Shown: positions 8,416 through 17,019, numbered from the stretch's first letter. The stretch is DNA of 64,000 bases from Ectopseudomonas composti (GCF_900115475.1 NZ_FOWP01000010.1:62001-126000); one strand, 5' to 3'. Numbers and translations: made by a program. The notes: a model not told the origin generated them from the sequence alone.

Positions 8416-9421
8416 TCTATGGGTAACGCCGCTGACCGGAGCGGTCGGCGGTTACCTGGCCAGCCTTGCCGGCTGGCCTTTGCCGTGGATGGTCGGATCC
8501 TTGCTGGCGGTAATCGCCGTACGCTGCCTGGCCAATCGCGCCTTCAGTGAGTTGCCGGGCGGGCGCAAGACCGGCCAATGGCTGGTGGCCAGCGGCATCG
8601 GCCTGCACTTCACCAGCGATGTGCTGGAACAGGTACTCAGCCATTTGCCCGTGATCGTGATGGGCGCTATCGGCACCCTCCTGCTCAGCCTGATCGGCAT
8701 CGCCATTCTGCGCCGCGCCGGAGTCGACCGCGCCACGGCATTCTTCGCCAGCATGCCCGGCGGCGCCAGCGAGATGGTCAACCTGGCCCTGCGCCACAAT
8801 GCTCAACCCGCACTCGTGGCGGCGGCTCACAGCCTGCGCTTGCTGCTGGTGGTGCTGCTGATTCCGGCGCTGTTCACCTGGGGTCTACCCGACGCCGACG
8901 CACCGGCTCGTGCGCCAGTGGACTGGACCTGGCTGATCGTCCTGCTCGCCGCTGGCGCCGTGCTAGCGATGTTCTGGGGACGCCTGAAACAACCCAACCC
9001 CTGGATGCTCGGCCCACTGACCGTCTGCGCTGTGGCCAGTGCCGGTTTCGACCTGCATCTGGGCTTGCCACAAGGCCTTGGCCAGTTCGGCCAATGGCTG
9101 ATTGGCTGCGCCCTGGGCTGCCACTTCGACCGCGCCTTCTTCCGCAGCGCACCGCGCTTTCTCGCCCGCGTGCTGCTGTTCACCCTGCTGGCGATGCTCG
9201 TCGCTGCCGCACTGGGCGAAGTGCTCGGCTGGCTGGCCGGCGAAGACCACTTGTCACTGATGCTGGGCATGATGCCCGGCGGTATCACCGAGCTGTGCCT
9301 GACCGCCGAAGCGCTACAGCTATCGGTCGCCCTGGTCACGGCCTTGCAAGTGCTCAGACTGTTTCTGGTGATGTTCCTCGCCGAACCCTTATTCAAGCTC
9401 TGGTGCAAGAGCCACGTTTAG
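8399..9421 (+). CDS. AbrB-family membrane protein (COG3180)
   Basis: A 340-residue polytopic membrane protein made of two similar halves. Each carries a PLPWMVGSL / NPWMLGPL motif (~residues 27-35 and 200-207) followed by a GLG..GQFGQWLIG-type segment, typical of the family labelled 'AbrB' or 'putative ammonia monooxygenase'. Despite the name these are transport-like proteins, not DNA-binding AbrB regulators, and no enzyme activity is established. The start overlaps tctA by 17 bases, so the gene is the fourth member of the tctCBA operon. This linkage suggests a role in uptake or export of carboxylates, but that is inference. Confidence 0.82.
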   Translation: MHLPRDLWVTPLTGAVGGYLASLAGWPLPWMVGSLLAVIAVRCLANRAFSELPGGRKTGQWLVASGIGLHFTSDVLEQVLSHLPVIVMGAIGTLLLSLIGIAILRRAGVDRATAFFASMPGGASEMVNLALRHNAQPALVAAAHSLRLLLVVLLIPALFTWGLPDADAPARAPVDWTWLIVLLAAGAVLAMFWGRLKQPNPWMLGPLTVCAVASAGFDLHLGLPQGLGQFGQWLIGCALGCHFDRAFFRSAPRFLARVLLFTLLAMLVAAALGEVLGWLAGEDHLSLMLGMMPGGITELCLTAEALQLSVALVTALQVLRLFLVMFLAEPLFKLWCKSHV

Positions 9422-9444
9422 CCCGCCTTGTGCGGGCTTTTTTT
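9421..9444 (+). terminator. Rho-independent terminator after tctCBA-abrB
   Basis: Stem GCCCGC / GCGGGC with loop CTTGT, followed by seven T. It begins at the last base of the stop codon. The same 17-base stem-loop recurs after the second tctC at 14303. Confidence 0.85.
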
Positions 9445-9510
9445 ACCCTCGCCTTTTCTTCTTGGGCCAGGTCACTATCCTCGACACACCCCTCCGATGA
9501 CGGAAAGACG

Positions 9511-10446
9511 ATGGAACTGAGACAACTGCGCTACTTTCTCAAGGTCGTCGAGCATGGCAGCCTCGGCCGTGCGGCTCTGGAGCTGAACGTGGGGACCTCG
9601 GCTCTGAGCCAGCAGATCAGCAAGCTGGAAAACGAACTCAGCACCCGGCTGCTGACGCGCAGCAGCACCGGCGTGTCCCCCACGCCCGCCGGCATAGCGT
9701 TCCAGCATCACGCCCAGCTCACCCTGCGCCAGGCGGAAAACGCCGCTCAGGCCGCGCAAAGAGAACGCATGAGCGGTTACGTGAGCCTGGGCTTTGCGCC
9801 CAGCACCTCCTCCGTGCTTGCCCTGCCCCTGATCGCGGTGATGCGTCAGCGCTACCCGAACATCCAGTTGCATCTGGTAGAGATGTTGTCCGGCTATCTG
9901 ACCAGTCAGCTGTATGCCCGCCAACTCGACCTGGCGATCCTCTTTCACAGCGACCCGGGCAGGCGTTGCCGCGTCAGGCCGCTGCTCGATGAAAAGCTGT
10001 TTCTGATCTCGGCTGCCAGCCTGCAAGGTGTACCTGCGGGTGAACACGTCAGGCTCGAGCAACTGACACAGGTGCCGCTGGTGCTGCCCAGCGGGCAGCA
10101 CGGGCTGCGCAGCACCATCAACAATGCCTTCGCCCAGTCACGCTGCGAGCCCAACGTAGTGATGAATGTCGACGGCCTGGCGTTGCTGATGGATACGGTC
10201 AAGGCCGGTTACGCTGCGACCATCCAGCCAGGCGCAGTGGCGGCCAGAGCCGGCGAACAGGGCCTGAACGTGGTGCAGATCGCCGATGCCCACGCCGGTC
10301 GGCGCAACCTGCTGGTGTCGCTGCCTGACGATGAATTGTCCCCTGCAGCGCTGGCCGCACGTGTGGCCATCCTGGATACGACGCGCGAACTGGTCGCCAG
10401 CGCTCGCTGGCCAGGCGCCCAACTCTTGGACGAACACGCTATCTGA
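9511..10446 (+). CDS. tcuR: LysR-family regulator of the tcuAB-tctC module
   Basis: A 311-residue LysR-type regulator with an N-terminal winged helix (residues 1-60, MELRQLRYFLKVVEHGSLGR, SALSQQISKLENELSTRLLTRS) and a substrate-binding domain (about 90-295). The ATG is preceded by CGGAAAG. It lies directly upstream of tcuA on the same strand, whereas LysR genes often diverge from their targets. TcuR of Salmonella activates tricarballylate genes, so the tcuR name follows from context and is not proven by sequence. The effector would be tricarballylate or a related acid. Confidence 0.78.
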   Translation: MELRQLRYFLKVVEHGSLGRAALELNVGTSALSQQISKLENELSTRLLTRSSTGVSPTPAGIAFQHHAQLTLRQAENAAQAAQRERMSGYVSLGFAPSTSSVLALPLIAVMRQRYPNIQLHLVEMLSGYLTSQLYARQLDLAILFHSDPGRRCRVRPLLDEKLFLISAASLQGVPAGEHVRLEQLTQVPLVLPSGQHGLRSTINNAFAQSRCEPNVVMNVDGLALLMDTVKAGYAATIQPGAVAARAGEQGLNVVQIADAHAGRRNLLVSLPDDELSPAALAARVAILDTTRELVASARWPGAQLLDEHAI

Positions 10447-10461
10447 CACGTCCCTGGGTGT

Positions 10462-10480
10462 TTAGAAATACTGAATACCC
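10462..10480. promoter_or_regulatory. Possible LysR operator before tcuA
   Basis: The 133-base gap between the LysR gene and tcuA contains an A/T-rich imperfect inverted repeat, TTTAG-N5-CTGAA. It resembles the T-N11-A half-sites bound by LysR regulators. No strong promoter hexamers could be fixed. Low confidence. Confidence 0.25.
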
Positions 10481-10579
10481 CCCGGCATTCCTGGTCTTTC
10501 GAGCCCCACAAGCGCCTCTTAAAGTCTCCATCCACAGGGGAGCTATCAGCTAGTGCTCCTCTGCAAACGAGGAGACGAG

Positions 10580-12034
10580 ATGATCGATGTTCTGGTTATA
10601 GGCGGCGGCAACGCAGCCTTGTGCGCAGCCCTGATGGCCCGTGAAGCAGGCGCCAGTGTGCTGCTGCTGGAGGGCGCTCCCCGCAAGTGGCGTGGTGGCA
10701 ATTCCCAGCACACCCGCAACTTGCGCTGCATGCATGAAGCCCCGCAGGACGTCCTCATCGACGCCTACCCCGAAGAAGAGTTCTGGCAAGACCTGCTCAA
10801 GGTCACGGGCGGGCAGACCGACGAGCACCTGGCGCGCCTGGTCATTCGCGCCTCATCGTCATGTCGTGATTGGATGCGCAGCCACGGCGTGCACTTCCAG
10901 CCGCCTTTGTCGGGCGCCCTGCACGTGGCACGCACCAACGCCTTTTTCATGGGTGGCGGCAAAGCCCTGGTCAACGCCTACTACCGCAGCGCCGAACGCC
11001 TGGGGGTGCAGGTCCGCTACGACGCGCCGGTCGACGACATCGAGCTGGACGGCGACCGCTTCGTCGCAGCGCACATCCCCGCGCGGCAGATCGATGGCAA
11101 GCAGCATCCGGCCGAGCGCATCGAAGCGCGCACCTGCGTGCTGGCAGCCGGTGGCTTCGAATCCAATCGTGAATGGCTGCGCGAAGCCTGGGGCGTCAAC
11201 GAACGCGGTGAATGGCCGGCGGACAACTTCCTGATTCGCGGCACGCGCTTCAACAACGGCGTGCTGCTGCGCAAACTGATCGATGCCGGCGCCGACACCA
11301 TTGGCGACCCGACCCAGGCGCACATGGTCGCGATCGACGCTCGCGCCCCGCTCTACGACGGCGGCATCTGCACCCGCATCGACTGCGTATCGCTCGGCGT
11401 AGTGGTCAACTGCGAGGGTGAACGCTTCTACGACGAGGGCGAGGACTTCTGGCCCAAGCGCTACGCCATCTGGGGGCGACTGGTCGCACAGCAACCTCGG
11501 CAGACAGGCTTCTCGATCATCGATCAGAAGGCCATCGGGCGTTTCATGCCGCCGGTGTTTCCCGGGACCACGGCCAACAGCCTGGAGGAGCTCGCCGGCA
11601 AACTCGGCCTACCGCTCGAAACCTTCGTGAAGACTCTGCACGCCTACAACAGCGCCTGCGTGGGCGGCGACTTCGACCATACCAGCCTCGACGGCTGTCG
11701 CACCGAAGGCGTGACGCCCGCCAAGACCAACTGGGCGCGCCCCATCGATACCCCGCCCTTCTATGGCTACCCGCTCAAGCCAGGCGTGACCTTCACCTAC
11801 CTTGGCCTGAAGACCAACGACACCGCCGCCGTCCACTTCGCCGACAAGCCCAGCGCGAACCTGTTCGTCGCCGGGGAAATGATGGCAGGCAACGTCCTCG
11901 GCAAGGGCTATACGGCCGGCGTCGGCATGTCCATCGGCACGGCCTTCGGCCGCATCGCCGGTACTCAGGCTGCCGCGGCAGCCGGTCATGGCCCCACCAC
12001 AACAAGCGCTGGAGAGTCCCGTGCAATCGCCTGA
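10580..12034 (+). CDS. tcuA: TcuA, FAD-dependent tricarballylate dehydrogenase
   Basis: A 484-residue flavoprotein of the fumarate reductase/succinate dehydrogenase FAD family. The N-terminal dinucleotide fold begins IDVLVIGGGNAALCAALMARE with an acidic LLLEG strand end. Next come the substrate-side segment RGGNSQHTRNLRCMHEAP, and the C-terminal FAD closing motif VAGEMMAGNVLGKGYTAGVG (~residues 432-451). TcuA oxidises tricarballylate to cis-aconitate. The ATG at 10580 follows GAGGAGA and places the dinucleotide motif right at the N-terminus. It overlaps tcuB by 14 bases. Function rests on family resemblance plus the adjacent tcuB. Confidence 0.88.
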   Translation: MIDVLVIGGGNAALCAALMAREAGASVLLLEGAPRKWRGGNSQHTRNLRCMHEAPQDVLIDAYPEEEFWQDLLKVTGGQTDEHLARLVIRASSSCRDWMRSHGVHFQPPLSGALHVARTNAFFMGGGKALVNAYYRSAERLGVQVRYDAPVDDIELDGDRFVAAHIPARQIDGKQHPAERIEARTCVLAAGGFESNREWLREAWGVNERGEWPADNFLIRGTRFNNGVLLRKLIDAGADTIGDPTQAHMVAIDARAPLYDGGICTRIDCVSLGVVVNCEGERFYDEGEDFWPKRYAIWGRLVAQQPRQTGFSIIDQKAIGRFMPPVFPGTTANSLEELAGKLGLPLETFVKTLHAYNSACVGGDFDHTSLDGCRTEGVTPAKTNWARPIDTPPFYGYPLKPGVTFTYLGLKTNDTAAVHFADKPSANLFVAGEMMAGNVLGKGYTAGVGMSIGTAFGRIAGTQAAAAAGHGPTTTSAGESRAIA

Positions 12035-13205
12035 AATCATACACGCCGCCTCTCCAAGCCAGAGCGCGGCGCAGCAAGACCTGATTCCCCTGCTGAACGT
12101 GCATGAAGCCGAAGTCGATCGGCAGATGCATATCTGCAACGCCTGCCGTTACTGCGAGGGGTTCTGCGCAGTCTTCCCGGCCATGACCCGCCGACTGGAC
12201 TTCGCCAAGGCCGACGTGCATTACCTGGCCAACCTCTGCCATAACTGCGGGGCCTGCCTGCATGCTTGCCAGTACGCCGCGCCGCATGAGTTCGCCGTGA
12301 ACGTGCCGCAGGCCATGGCCAAGGTTCGTCTCAATACCTATGTCGAGTACGCCTGGCCAGGCAGGCTCGGCAAACTCTACGAACGTAACGGCCTGACCCT
12401 GTCGCTCGCCCTGGCAGCCTCGCTGGCACTGTTCCTGCTGCTGACCCTGCTGGTCAAAGGCACGCTATTTCCCGGCCCGCTGGCCGGTAACTTCTACGCG
12501 ATATTCCCGCACAACACGCTGGCGCTGATGTTCGGCGGCGCCTTCGGTTTCGCCATCCTGGCGTTGGCCATCGGTGTCACCCGCTTCTGGCGGGCGATCA
12601 GCCCCGCCGATGCACAAGCGCTGGCCAGCGGGGTCGCCATTGCGGAGGCCTCCGGGGCGGTGCTCAAGCTCAAGTACCTCGACGGTGGTCATGGCGAAGG
12701 CTGCAACAACGAGAGTGACCGTTTCACGCTCTGGCGTCGTCGCTTCCACCACTTCACCTTCTACGGCTTCATGCTGTGCCTCGCCTCCACCAGCGTGGCC
12801 ACGCTTTACCACTACCTGCTCGGTCTGCAGGCGCCCTATCCGCTGCTCAGCCTGCCGGTGGTGCTCGGCACACTGGGCGGTATTGGTCTGCTGATCGGGC
12901 CGGCGGGGCTGCTGTGGCTCAACTATCGCCGTGACCCGGAACATGGTGATCGCGCTCAGGCCCCCATGGATCGTGGCTTCATCGTGCTGCTTTTCTTGAT
13001 CAGCCTGACCGGCCTGGCCTTGCTGGCCTGGCGCGATAGCGGCGCGATGGCCCTGCTGCTGGCGGTCCATCTCGGCACGGTGATGGCCTTCTTCCTGACC
13101 ATGCCTTACGGCAAGTTCGCCCACGGCATCTTCCGCAGCGCGGCGCTGCTCAAGCACGCAATCGAGAAGCGCCAGCCGGACAACCTCAAGCTCGGCAGTG
13201 ACTGA
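12021..13205 (+). CDS. tcuB: TcuB, Fe-S/heme electron-transfer partner of TcuA
   Basis: A 394-residue membrane protein. Its cytoplasmic N-terminus carries two cysteine clusters, C39-x2-C-x2-C-x3-C49 (CNACRYCEGFC) and C73-x2-C-x2-C-x3-C83 (CHNCGACLHAC), as for two 4Fe-4S centres. About six membrane helices with histidines suited to heme follow (residues ~125-380). TcuB passes electrons from reduced TcuA to the quinone pool. I prefer the GTG at 12021 because GGAGAG lies just upstream; an ATG at 11988 in the same frame would add 11 residues but has no ribosome site. The tcuA overlap implies coupled translation. Confidence 0.85.
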   Translation: MQSPEIIHAASPSQSAAQQDLIPLLNVHEAEVDRQMHICNACRYCEGFCAVFPAMTRRLDFAKADVHYLANLCHNCGACLHACQYAAPHEFAVNVPQAMAKVRLNTYVEYAWPGRLGKLYERNGLTLSLALAASLALFLLLTLLVKGTLFPGPLAGNFYAIFPHNTLALMFGGAFGFAILALAIGVTRFWRAISPADAQALASGVAIAEASGAVLKLKYLDGGHGEGCNNESDRFTLWRRRFHHFTFYGFMLCLASTSVATLYHYLLGLQAPYPLLSLPVVLGTLGGIGLLIGPAGLLWLNYRRDPEHGDRAQAPMDRGFIVLLFLISLTGLALLAWRDSGAMALLLAVHLGTVMAFFLTMPYGKFAHGIFRSAALLKHAIEKRQPDNLKLGSD

Positions 13206-13309
13206 ACCACCCCAAAACAGGCGGGATGCACAGTGCGTCCCGCTCGTTGCCGTCGACGCCGCCAGCGGTGTCTCAGCCTGAACCACAATAAAACTCCACA
13301 GGAGAACAC

Positions 13310-14284
13310 ATGAACAATCGCCTCACCTACGCAGCGCTGCTGACCTCAGGCCTGCTTGCAGCCGGCATGGCACTTGCCGAACCCAAACGCCCCGAATGCA
13401 TCGCGCCGGCAAAGCCCGGCGGTGGCTTCGACATCACCTGCAAGCTCGCGCAGGGCGGCCTGAAGGATGCAGGCCTGCTCAAGGCTCCAATGCGCGTCAC
13501 CTATATGCCCGGCGGCATCGGTGCCGTCGCGTACAACGCGGTGGTCGCTTTACGCCCCAAAGCACCAGGCGTTATCACTGCTTGGTCAAGCGGCTCGCTA
13601 TTGAATCTGGCGCAAGGTAAGTTTGGTCGCTACGACGAAAAAGCCGTTCGCTGGCTGGCCGCCATCGGCACGGATTACGGTGCCGTTATCGTTCATCGTG
13701 ACTCCCCCCTGCAGACCTTCGATGAGCTGATTACACGACTCAAACAGGCGCCTTCGGAGCTGGTGATAGGCGCAGGCGGCACCGTCGGCAGCCAGGATTG
13801 GATGCAGGCCGCGCTGATCGCACGCAGTGCCGGCATCAAGCCAGAGAAGCTGAGGTATGTAGCCTTCGAAGGAGGCGGCGAACCGATGACAGCACTGTTC
13901 GGCGGACATGTTCAGGCGATCGTGAGCGGCTTCGGCGAGGCGACTGCGCAGCTCGATGCCGGCAATGTTCGTATTCTCGCGGTGCTGTCCGAAGAGCGGC
14001 TGCCTGGAAAGATGGCCAATATTCCCACGGCCAAGGAACAAGGTTATGACGTTGTCTGGCCTATCGTCAGAGGCTTTTACATGGGCCCTGAAGTCAGTGA
14101 TGAAAACTTCAAATGGTGGCAGGAGCGCTTCGAAACGCTACTCGTTGATGACGGCTTCAACGCCAAGCGCGAGCAGTTCGATCTGCTGCCACTCTCGAAG
14201 ACCGGGGCGGAGCTGGAACAGTTCGTCTATGAACAGGTAGCCGAGTACAGAAAACTGGCTGATGAATTCGGACTGATTCAGTAG
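13310..14284 (+). CDS. tctC: TctC-like tricarboxylate-binding protein (copy 2, no adjacent permease)
   Basis: A 324-residue periplasmic TTT-type binding protein with a signal peptide ending near MALA-EPKRPE. It is closely similar to copy 1 at 5379-6359: the blocks EPKRPECIAPAKPGGGFD, LLKAPMRVTYMPGG, LNLAQGKFGRYDE and RGFYMGPEVSDE are all shared. It follows tcuB by 104 bases with a strong CAGGAG site and ends in its own terminator. No tctA or tctB accompanies it, so it must either share TctAB of the first operon or act as a ligand sensor. It replaces the major-facilitator gene tcuC that completes the Salmonella locus. Confidence 0.9.
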   Translation: MNNRLTYAALLTSGLLAAGMALAEPKRPECIAPAKPGGGFDITCKLAQGGLKDAGLLKAPMRVTYMPGGIGAVAYNAVVALRPKAPGVITAWSSGSLLNLAQGKFGRYDEKAVRWLAAIGTDYGAVIVHRDSPLQTFDELITRLKQAPSELVIGAGGTVGSQDWMQAALIARSAGIKPEKLRYVAFEGGGEPMTALFGGHVQAIVSGFGEATAQLDAGNVRILAVLSEERLPGKMANIPTAKEQGYDVVWPIVRGFYMGPEVSDENFKWWQERFETLLVDDGFNAKREQFDLLPLSKTGAELEQFVYEQVAEYRKLADEFGLIQ

Positions 14285-14302
14285 CACTGATGCTGAAACT
14301 TG

Positions 14303-14325
14303 GCCCGCCTTGTGCGGGCTTTTTT
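14303..14325 (+). terminator. Rho-independent terminator after second tctC
   Basis: Stem GCCCGC / GCGGGC, loop CTTGT, then six T. The stem-loop is identical to the one at 9421-9437. Confidence 0.85.
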
Positions 14326-14352
14326 ACAACCGCTTTCAGGTGCGCGCCGCTG

Positions 14353-15234
14353 CTACCACTGCAACTGCAGCTGACTGGCGAACTCACGTGCCTGTCCACT
14401 GAGCGGGTCGACGAAGCGCAGGCTGCGCGCCAGCAGTTTGAGTGGTTTGCTGTAGTCATCCGGCTGGTTGCGCGACTCCAGCAGGTGCGGATAGAAATCG
14501 TCGCCAACGATTGGCGCGCCGAGCCCGGCCAGATGCACGCGCAGCTGATGCTTGCGCCCGGTCACCGGCGACAGCCCATAGCGCCACAGCTCGGCGCGGC
14601 GCTCCAGCACGTCGATGCGCGTTTCGCTGTTGGCTTCACCCGACACCTCCTGCATGCGGAAGAACGGCTCGCCCTCGACCATGCGCGACCGATGCAAGTA
14701 GGGAAACCGCAGCTGCGCCAACGCCGGGGCGATGGCCTCGTAGCACTTCTCCACCGCACGCTGACGAAACAGCGCCTGGTATTGGCCACGGCTGGCCGGA
14801 TCGACCGAGAACAGCACCAGGCCGGCGGTCAAACGGTCGATACGGTGGATCGGCACCAGATCGGGATTGCCGGTGCGCTTGATCAGGCGCGCCAGCAGCG
14901 TCTGCTCGACGTACTCACCGGCCGGCATCACCGGCAGAAAATGCGGCTTGTCCGCGACCAGCAGATGCGCGTCCTGCCACAGCACCTGCTCGTCGAAGGG
15001 GATTGGTGTCTCGTTCGGCACCTCACGGAAATAGCGCACCTTGAGACCGACTCGATAGGGATGCTCTGCACCGATGGGCTCACCCTCAGCACCCAGCACG
15101 CGACCGCGTGCCATGCGCTGCAACCATATGCCGCGATCGATGGCGGGAAAGTGATCGCACAGGCAATCGAGCACCGTCGCCCAGTCGCCCTGGGGCAAAT
15201 GAAGCGTGCTGGGGCGCATGACAGGGCTGGGCAT
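14353..15234 (-). CDS. RluA-family pseudouridine synthase
   Basis: A 293-residue RNA-modifying enzyme. The catalytic motif HRIDRLTAGL is at residues 130-139 with nucleophile Asp133, preceded by LLVADKPHFLPVMP, the usual RluA/RluC core. The C-terminal RKHQLRVHLAGLGAPIVGDDFYP matches the family. It isomerises uridine in rRNA or tRNA; the exact site cannot be told. The ATG at 15234 gives the N-terminus MPSPVMRPSTLHLP, which resembles Pseudomonas homologues. A TTG at 15297 is possible but less likely. No strong ribosome site is visible for either. Transcribed towards the tctC terminator. Confidence 0.85.
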   Translation of the reverse strand: MPSPVMRPSTLHLPQGDWATVLDCLCDHFPAIDRGIWLQRMARGRVLGAEGEPIGAEHPYRVGLKVRYFREVPNETPIPFDEQVLWQDAHLLVADKPHFLPVMPAGEYVEQTLLARLIKRTGNPDLVPIHRIDRLTAGLVLFSVDPASRGQYQALFRQRAVEKCYEAIAPALAQLRFPYLHRSRMVEGEPFFRMQEVSGEANSETRIDVLERRAELWRYGLSPVTGRKHQLRVHLAGLGAPIVGDDFYPHLLESRNQPDDYSKPLKLLARSLRFVDPLSGQAREFASQLQLQW

Positions 15235-15360
15235 TGCAGAAAGTGCTCGATAGGTGATGGACGGGCGAATTAGGCCGCACTCGCGCGGCTCAGTCAAAGC
15301 AAACGGCTTGAGCCAAGGTCGCGCTGTGGCTATGGTGGCCGCTCGTATCTGGAGAGACTC

Positions 15361-16020
15361 ATGTCCATCACCCGCTCCCTGCTTACCAGCGTCGCCCTGC
15401 TCCCACTGCTGGCCGCCTGCCAGGTCTACACCGGCAAGCCGGAAGGCCCACCACCGGCAACCCGCCTACAAGGACAGGTACAGGTCGAAAATGGCCAGTT
15501 GGTCTTCACCCCTTGCCAGGAGCAGCGCCGTTTCGTGCTGGTTGATGGCGATAACACCGGTATCGAGCGCGAAGCCAGTCAACTCGGTAGCGACCTGTTC
15601 GCCGATCTGGCTGGGCGCCTGGGCGGCAGCCAGGGCAAAGGCAGCGATGGCCGCTTCGAGGTCAGCAAGATCTATCGCCTGCAGAGCGAAGGCCATGGCT
15701 GCGAGGATCTCAACTTCAAGCGTCTGACCCTCCGCGCCAGCGGCAACGAGCCGTTCTGGCAACTGGAAGTCGGCAGCAAGGGCCTGGTACTCAACCGCCC
15801 CGAGCAGGAGCCGCTGGCCCTGCCCTATCTGGAAGAACAGCTGCCAGATGGTCGCCTCAACTTCAGCAGCGAAGCCAACGGCCAGCACCTTGATCTGTGG
15901 GTAGCACCGCAGCGCTGCGTCGATGGTATGAGCGGCACGGTCAATCACCTCAGCGCCGAACTGCGCCTCGACGGCCAGGTGCTGCGTGGCTGTGCGCATT
16001 TCGGCGCCATGCGTAATTGA
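15361..16020 (+). CDS. COG3650-type META-like lipoprotein
   Basis: A 219-residue predicted lipoprotein with lipobox LLAAC (Cys20). The C-terminal half carries the ASGNEPFWQLEV motif and a CVDGMSG...C pattern typical of a Pseudomonas lipoprotein family related to META/HslJ domains. The centre (residues 35-110) has no recognised fold. Ribosome site GGAG lies ten bases before the ATG. Location should be the cell envelope; function is unknown. Confidence 0.75.
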   Translation: MSITRSLLTSVALLPLLAACQVYTGKPEGPPPATRLQGQVQVENGQLVFTPCQEQRRFVLVDGDNTGIEREASQLGSDLFADLAGRLGGSQGKGSDGRFEVSKIYRLQSEGHGCEDLNFKRLTLRASGNEPFWQLEVGSKGLVLNRPEQEPLALPYLEEQLPDGRLNFSSEANGQHLDLWVAPQRCVDGMSGTVNHLSAELRLDGQVLRGCAHFGAMRN

Positions 16021-16030
16021 CCATCAGCCA

Positions 16031-16060
16031 TGCCGGTGACGCTGAGTGGCGTCACCGGCA
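16031..16060. terminator. Perfect 12-bp hairpin between convergent genes
   Basis: TGCCGGTGACGC pairs perfectly with GCGTCACCGGCA across a six-base loop. It sits between the stops of the lipoprotein gene (+) and the LysR gene (-). No T-run follows, so it may be a bidirectional pause or RNA-stabilising element rather than a classic terminator. Confidence 0.5.
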
Positions 16061-16084
16061 CGAAACGTTCGACGGCACGGAGCG

Positions 16085-17014
16085 CTAGCCCAAACTCCCG
16101 GCAAAACGCCGTGCATAGTCTTCACGCTGGAAGGTCTCGACCACGAAGTCGATGAAACTGCGCGTCTTGCCCGGCATCAACTGACGGCTGGGGTAATACA
16201 GTGACAACGCGCCGGCATCCGCCCACCAGCGCGGCAGCAGCCGCACCAGCTCACCCGACTCCAGCCAGGGCAGTACATCGGGTACGGCAAGCATCGCTAC
16301 CCCCAGGCCTAATCGCGCGGCCTCTCGCACAGCAGTTGGATCGTTGACCACCACGGTCTCACGCATCGTCGCGATCACTTCATCGCCCTGTGCGTTGCGC
16401 ATGTTCCAGGTACGGATACGACCCGACGACAACGAGCGCATGACGATGCAGTCCAGCTCGATCAAGCCTGATGGATCGGCTGGCAACCTGTGCCGAGCCA
16501 GATAAGCGGGAGAGGCAAAGGCAACAACGTGCAGTGGCGCCAGTGTACGGGCGACCACGCCGCTGGCCAGCTCGAAACCACCGCCGATGGCGGCATCGTA
16601 GCCCTCGGATATCAGGTCGACCGTACGGTTCTCGAAATGCCACTCAGGGCGAACGCGCGGATAACGCTGCAGGAACTCGGGCAACAAAGGCAGTAGGTAA
16701 CCGGTTCCGAAGGATGGCGCCACGCTGATCTTGAGCACACCGGCCGGCTGGCCATCATCGGCTGATACGGCGGCGATGGCGTTCTGCAGGGACTCCAGGT
16801 TGTCGCCAATAGCATTGAGGAACGTCTCTCCGGCCTCGGTCAGCGTCAGCTTGCGAGTCGAGCGCTGGAATAGCCGTACACCCAGGTTGCGCTCCAGCAT
16901 AGCGACGTTGCGGCTCACCGCTGCCGGCGTCAGAGCGAGGCGGCGTGCGGCTGCCGAGAAGCTGCCGGTCTCGGCGCTGCGCACGAAGGATTCAAGATTG
17001 GTGAGCGTTTCCAT
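16085..17014 (-). CDS. LysR-family regulator, divergent from SDR module
   Basis: A 309-residue LysR regulator of the AaeR/DmlR-like type. The winged helix is at residues 1-60 (LESFVRSAETGSFSAAARRLALTPAAVSRNVAMLERNLGVRLFQRSTRKL) and the effector domain spans about 90-295. It diverges from the SDR-reductase-MFS cluster at 17131-19805, which is very probably its target. The effector is unknown. Confidence 0.85.
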   Translation of the reverse strand: METLTNLESFVRSAETGSFSAAARRLALTPAAVSRNVAMLERNLGVRLFQRSTRKLTLTEAGETFLNAIGDNLESLQNAIAAVSADDGQPAGVLKISVAPSFGTGYLLPLLPEFLQRYPRVRPEWHFENRTVDLISEGYDAAIGGGFELASGVVARTLAPLHVVAFASPAYLARHRLPADPSGLIELDCIVMRSLSSGRIRTWNMRNAQGDEVIATMRETVVVNDPTAVREAARLGLGVAMLAVPDVLPWLESGELVRLLPRWWADAGALSLYYPSRQLMPGKTRSFIDFVVETFQREDYARRFAGSLG

Positions 17015-17019
17015 GGCGA

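Noticed and set aside
8399..9421. AbrB as a DNA-binding regulator
   Set aside because: The protein is polytopic and lacks the SpoVT/AbrB DNA-binding fold; the name is a family label only.
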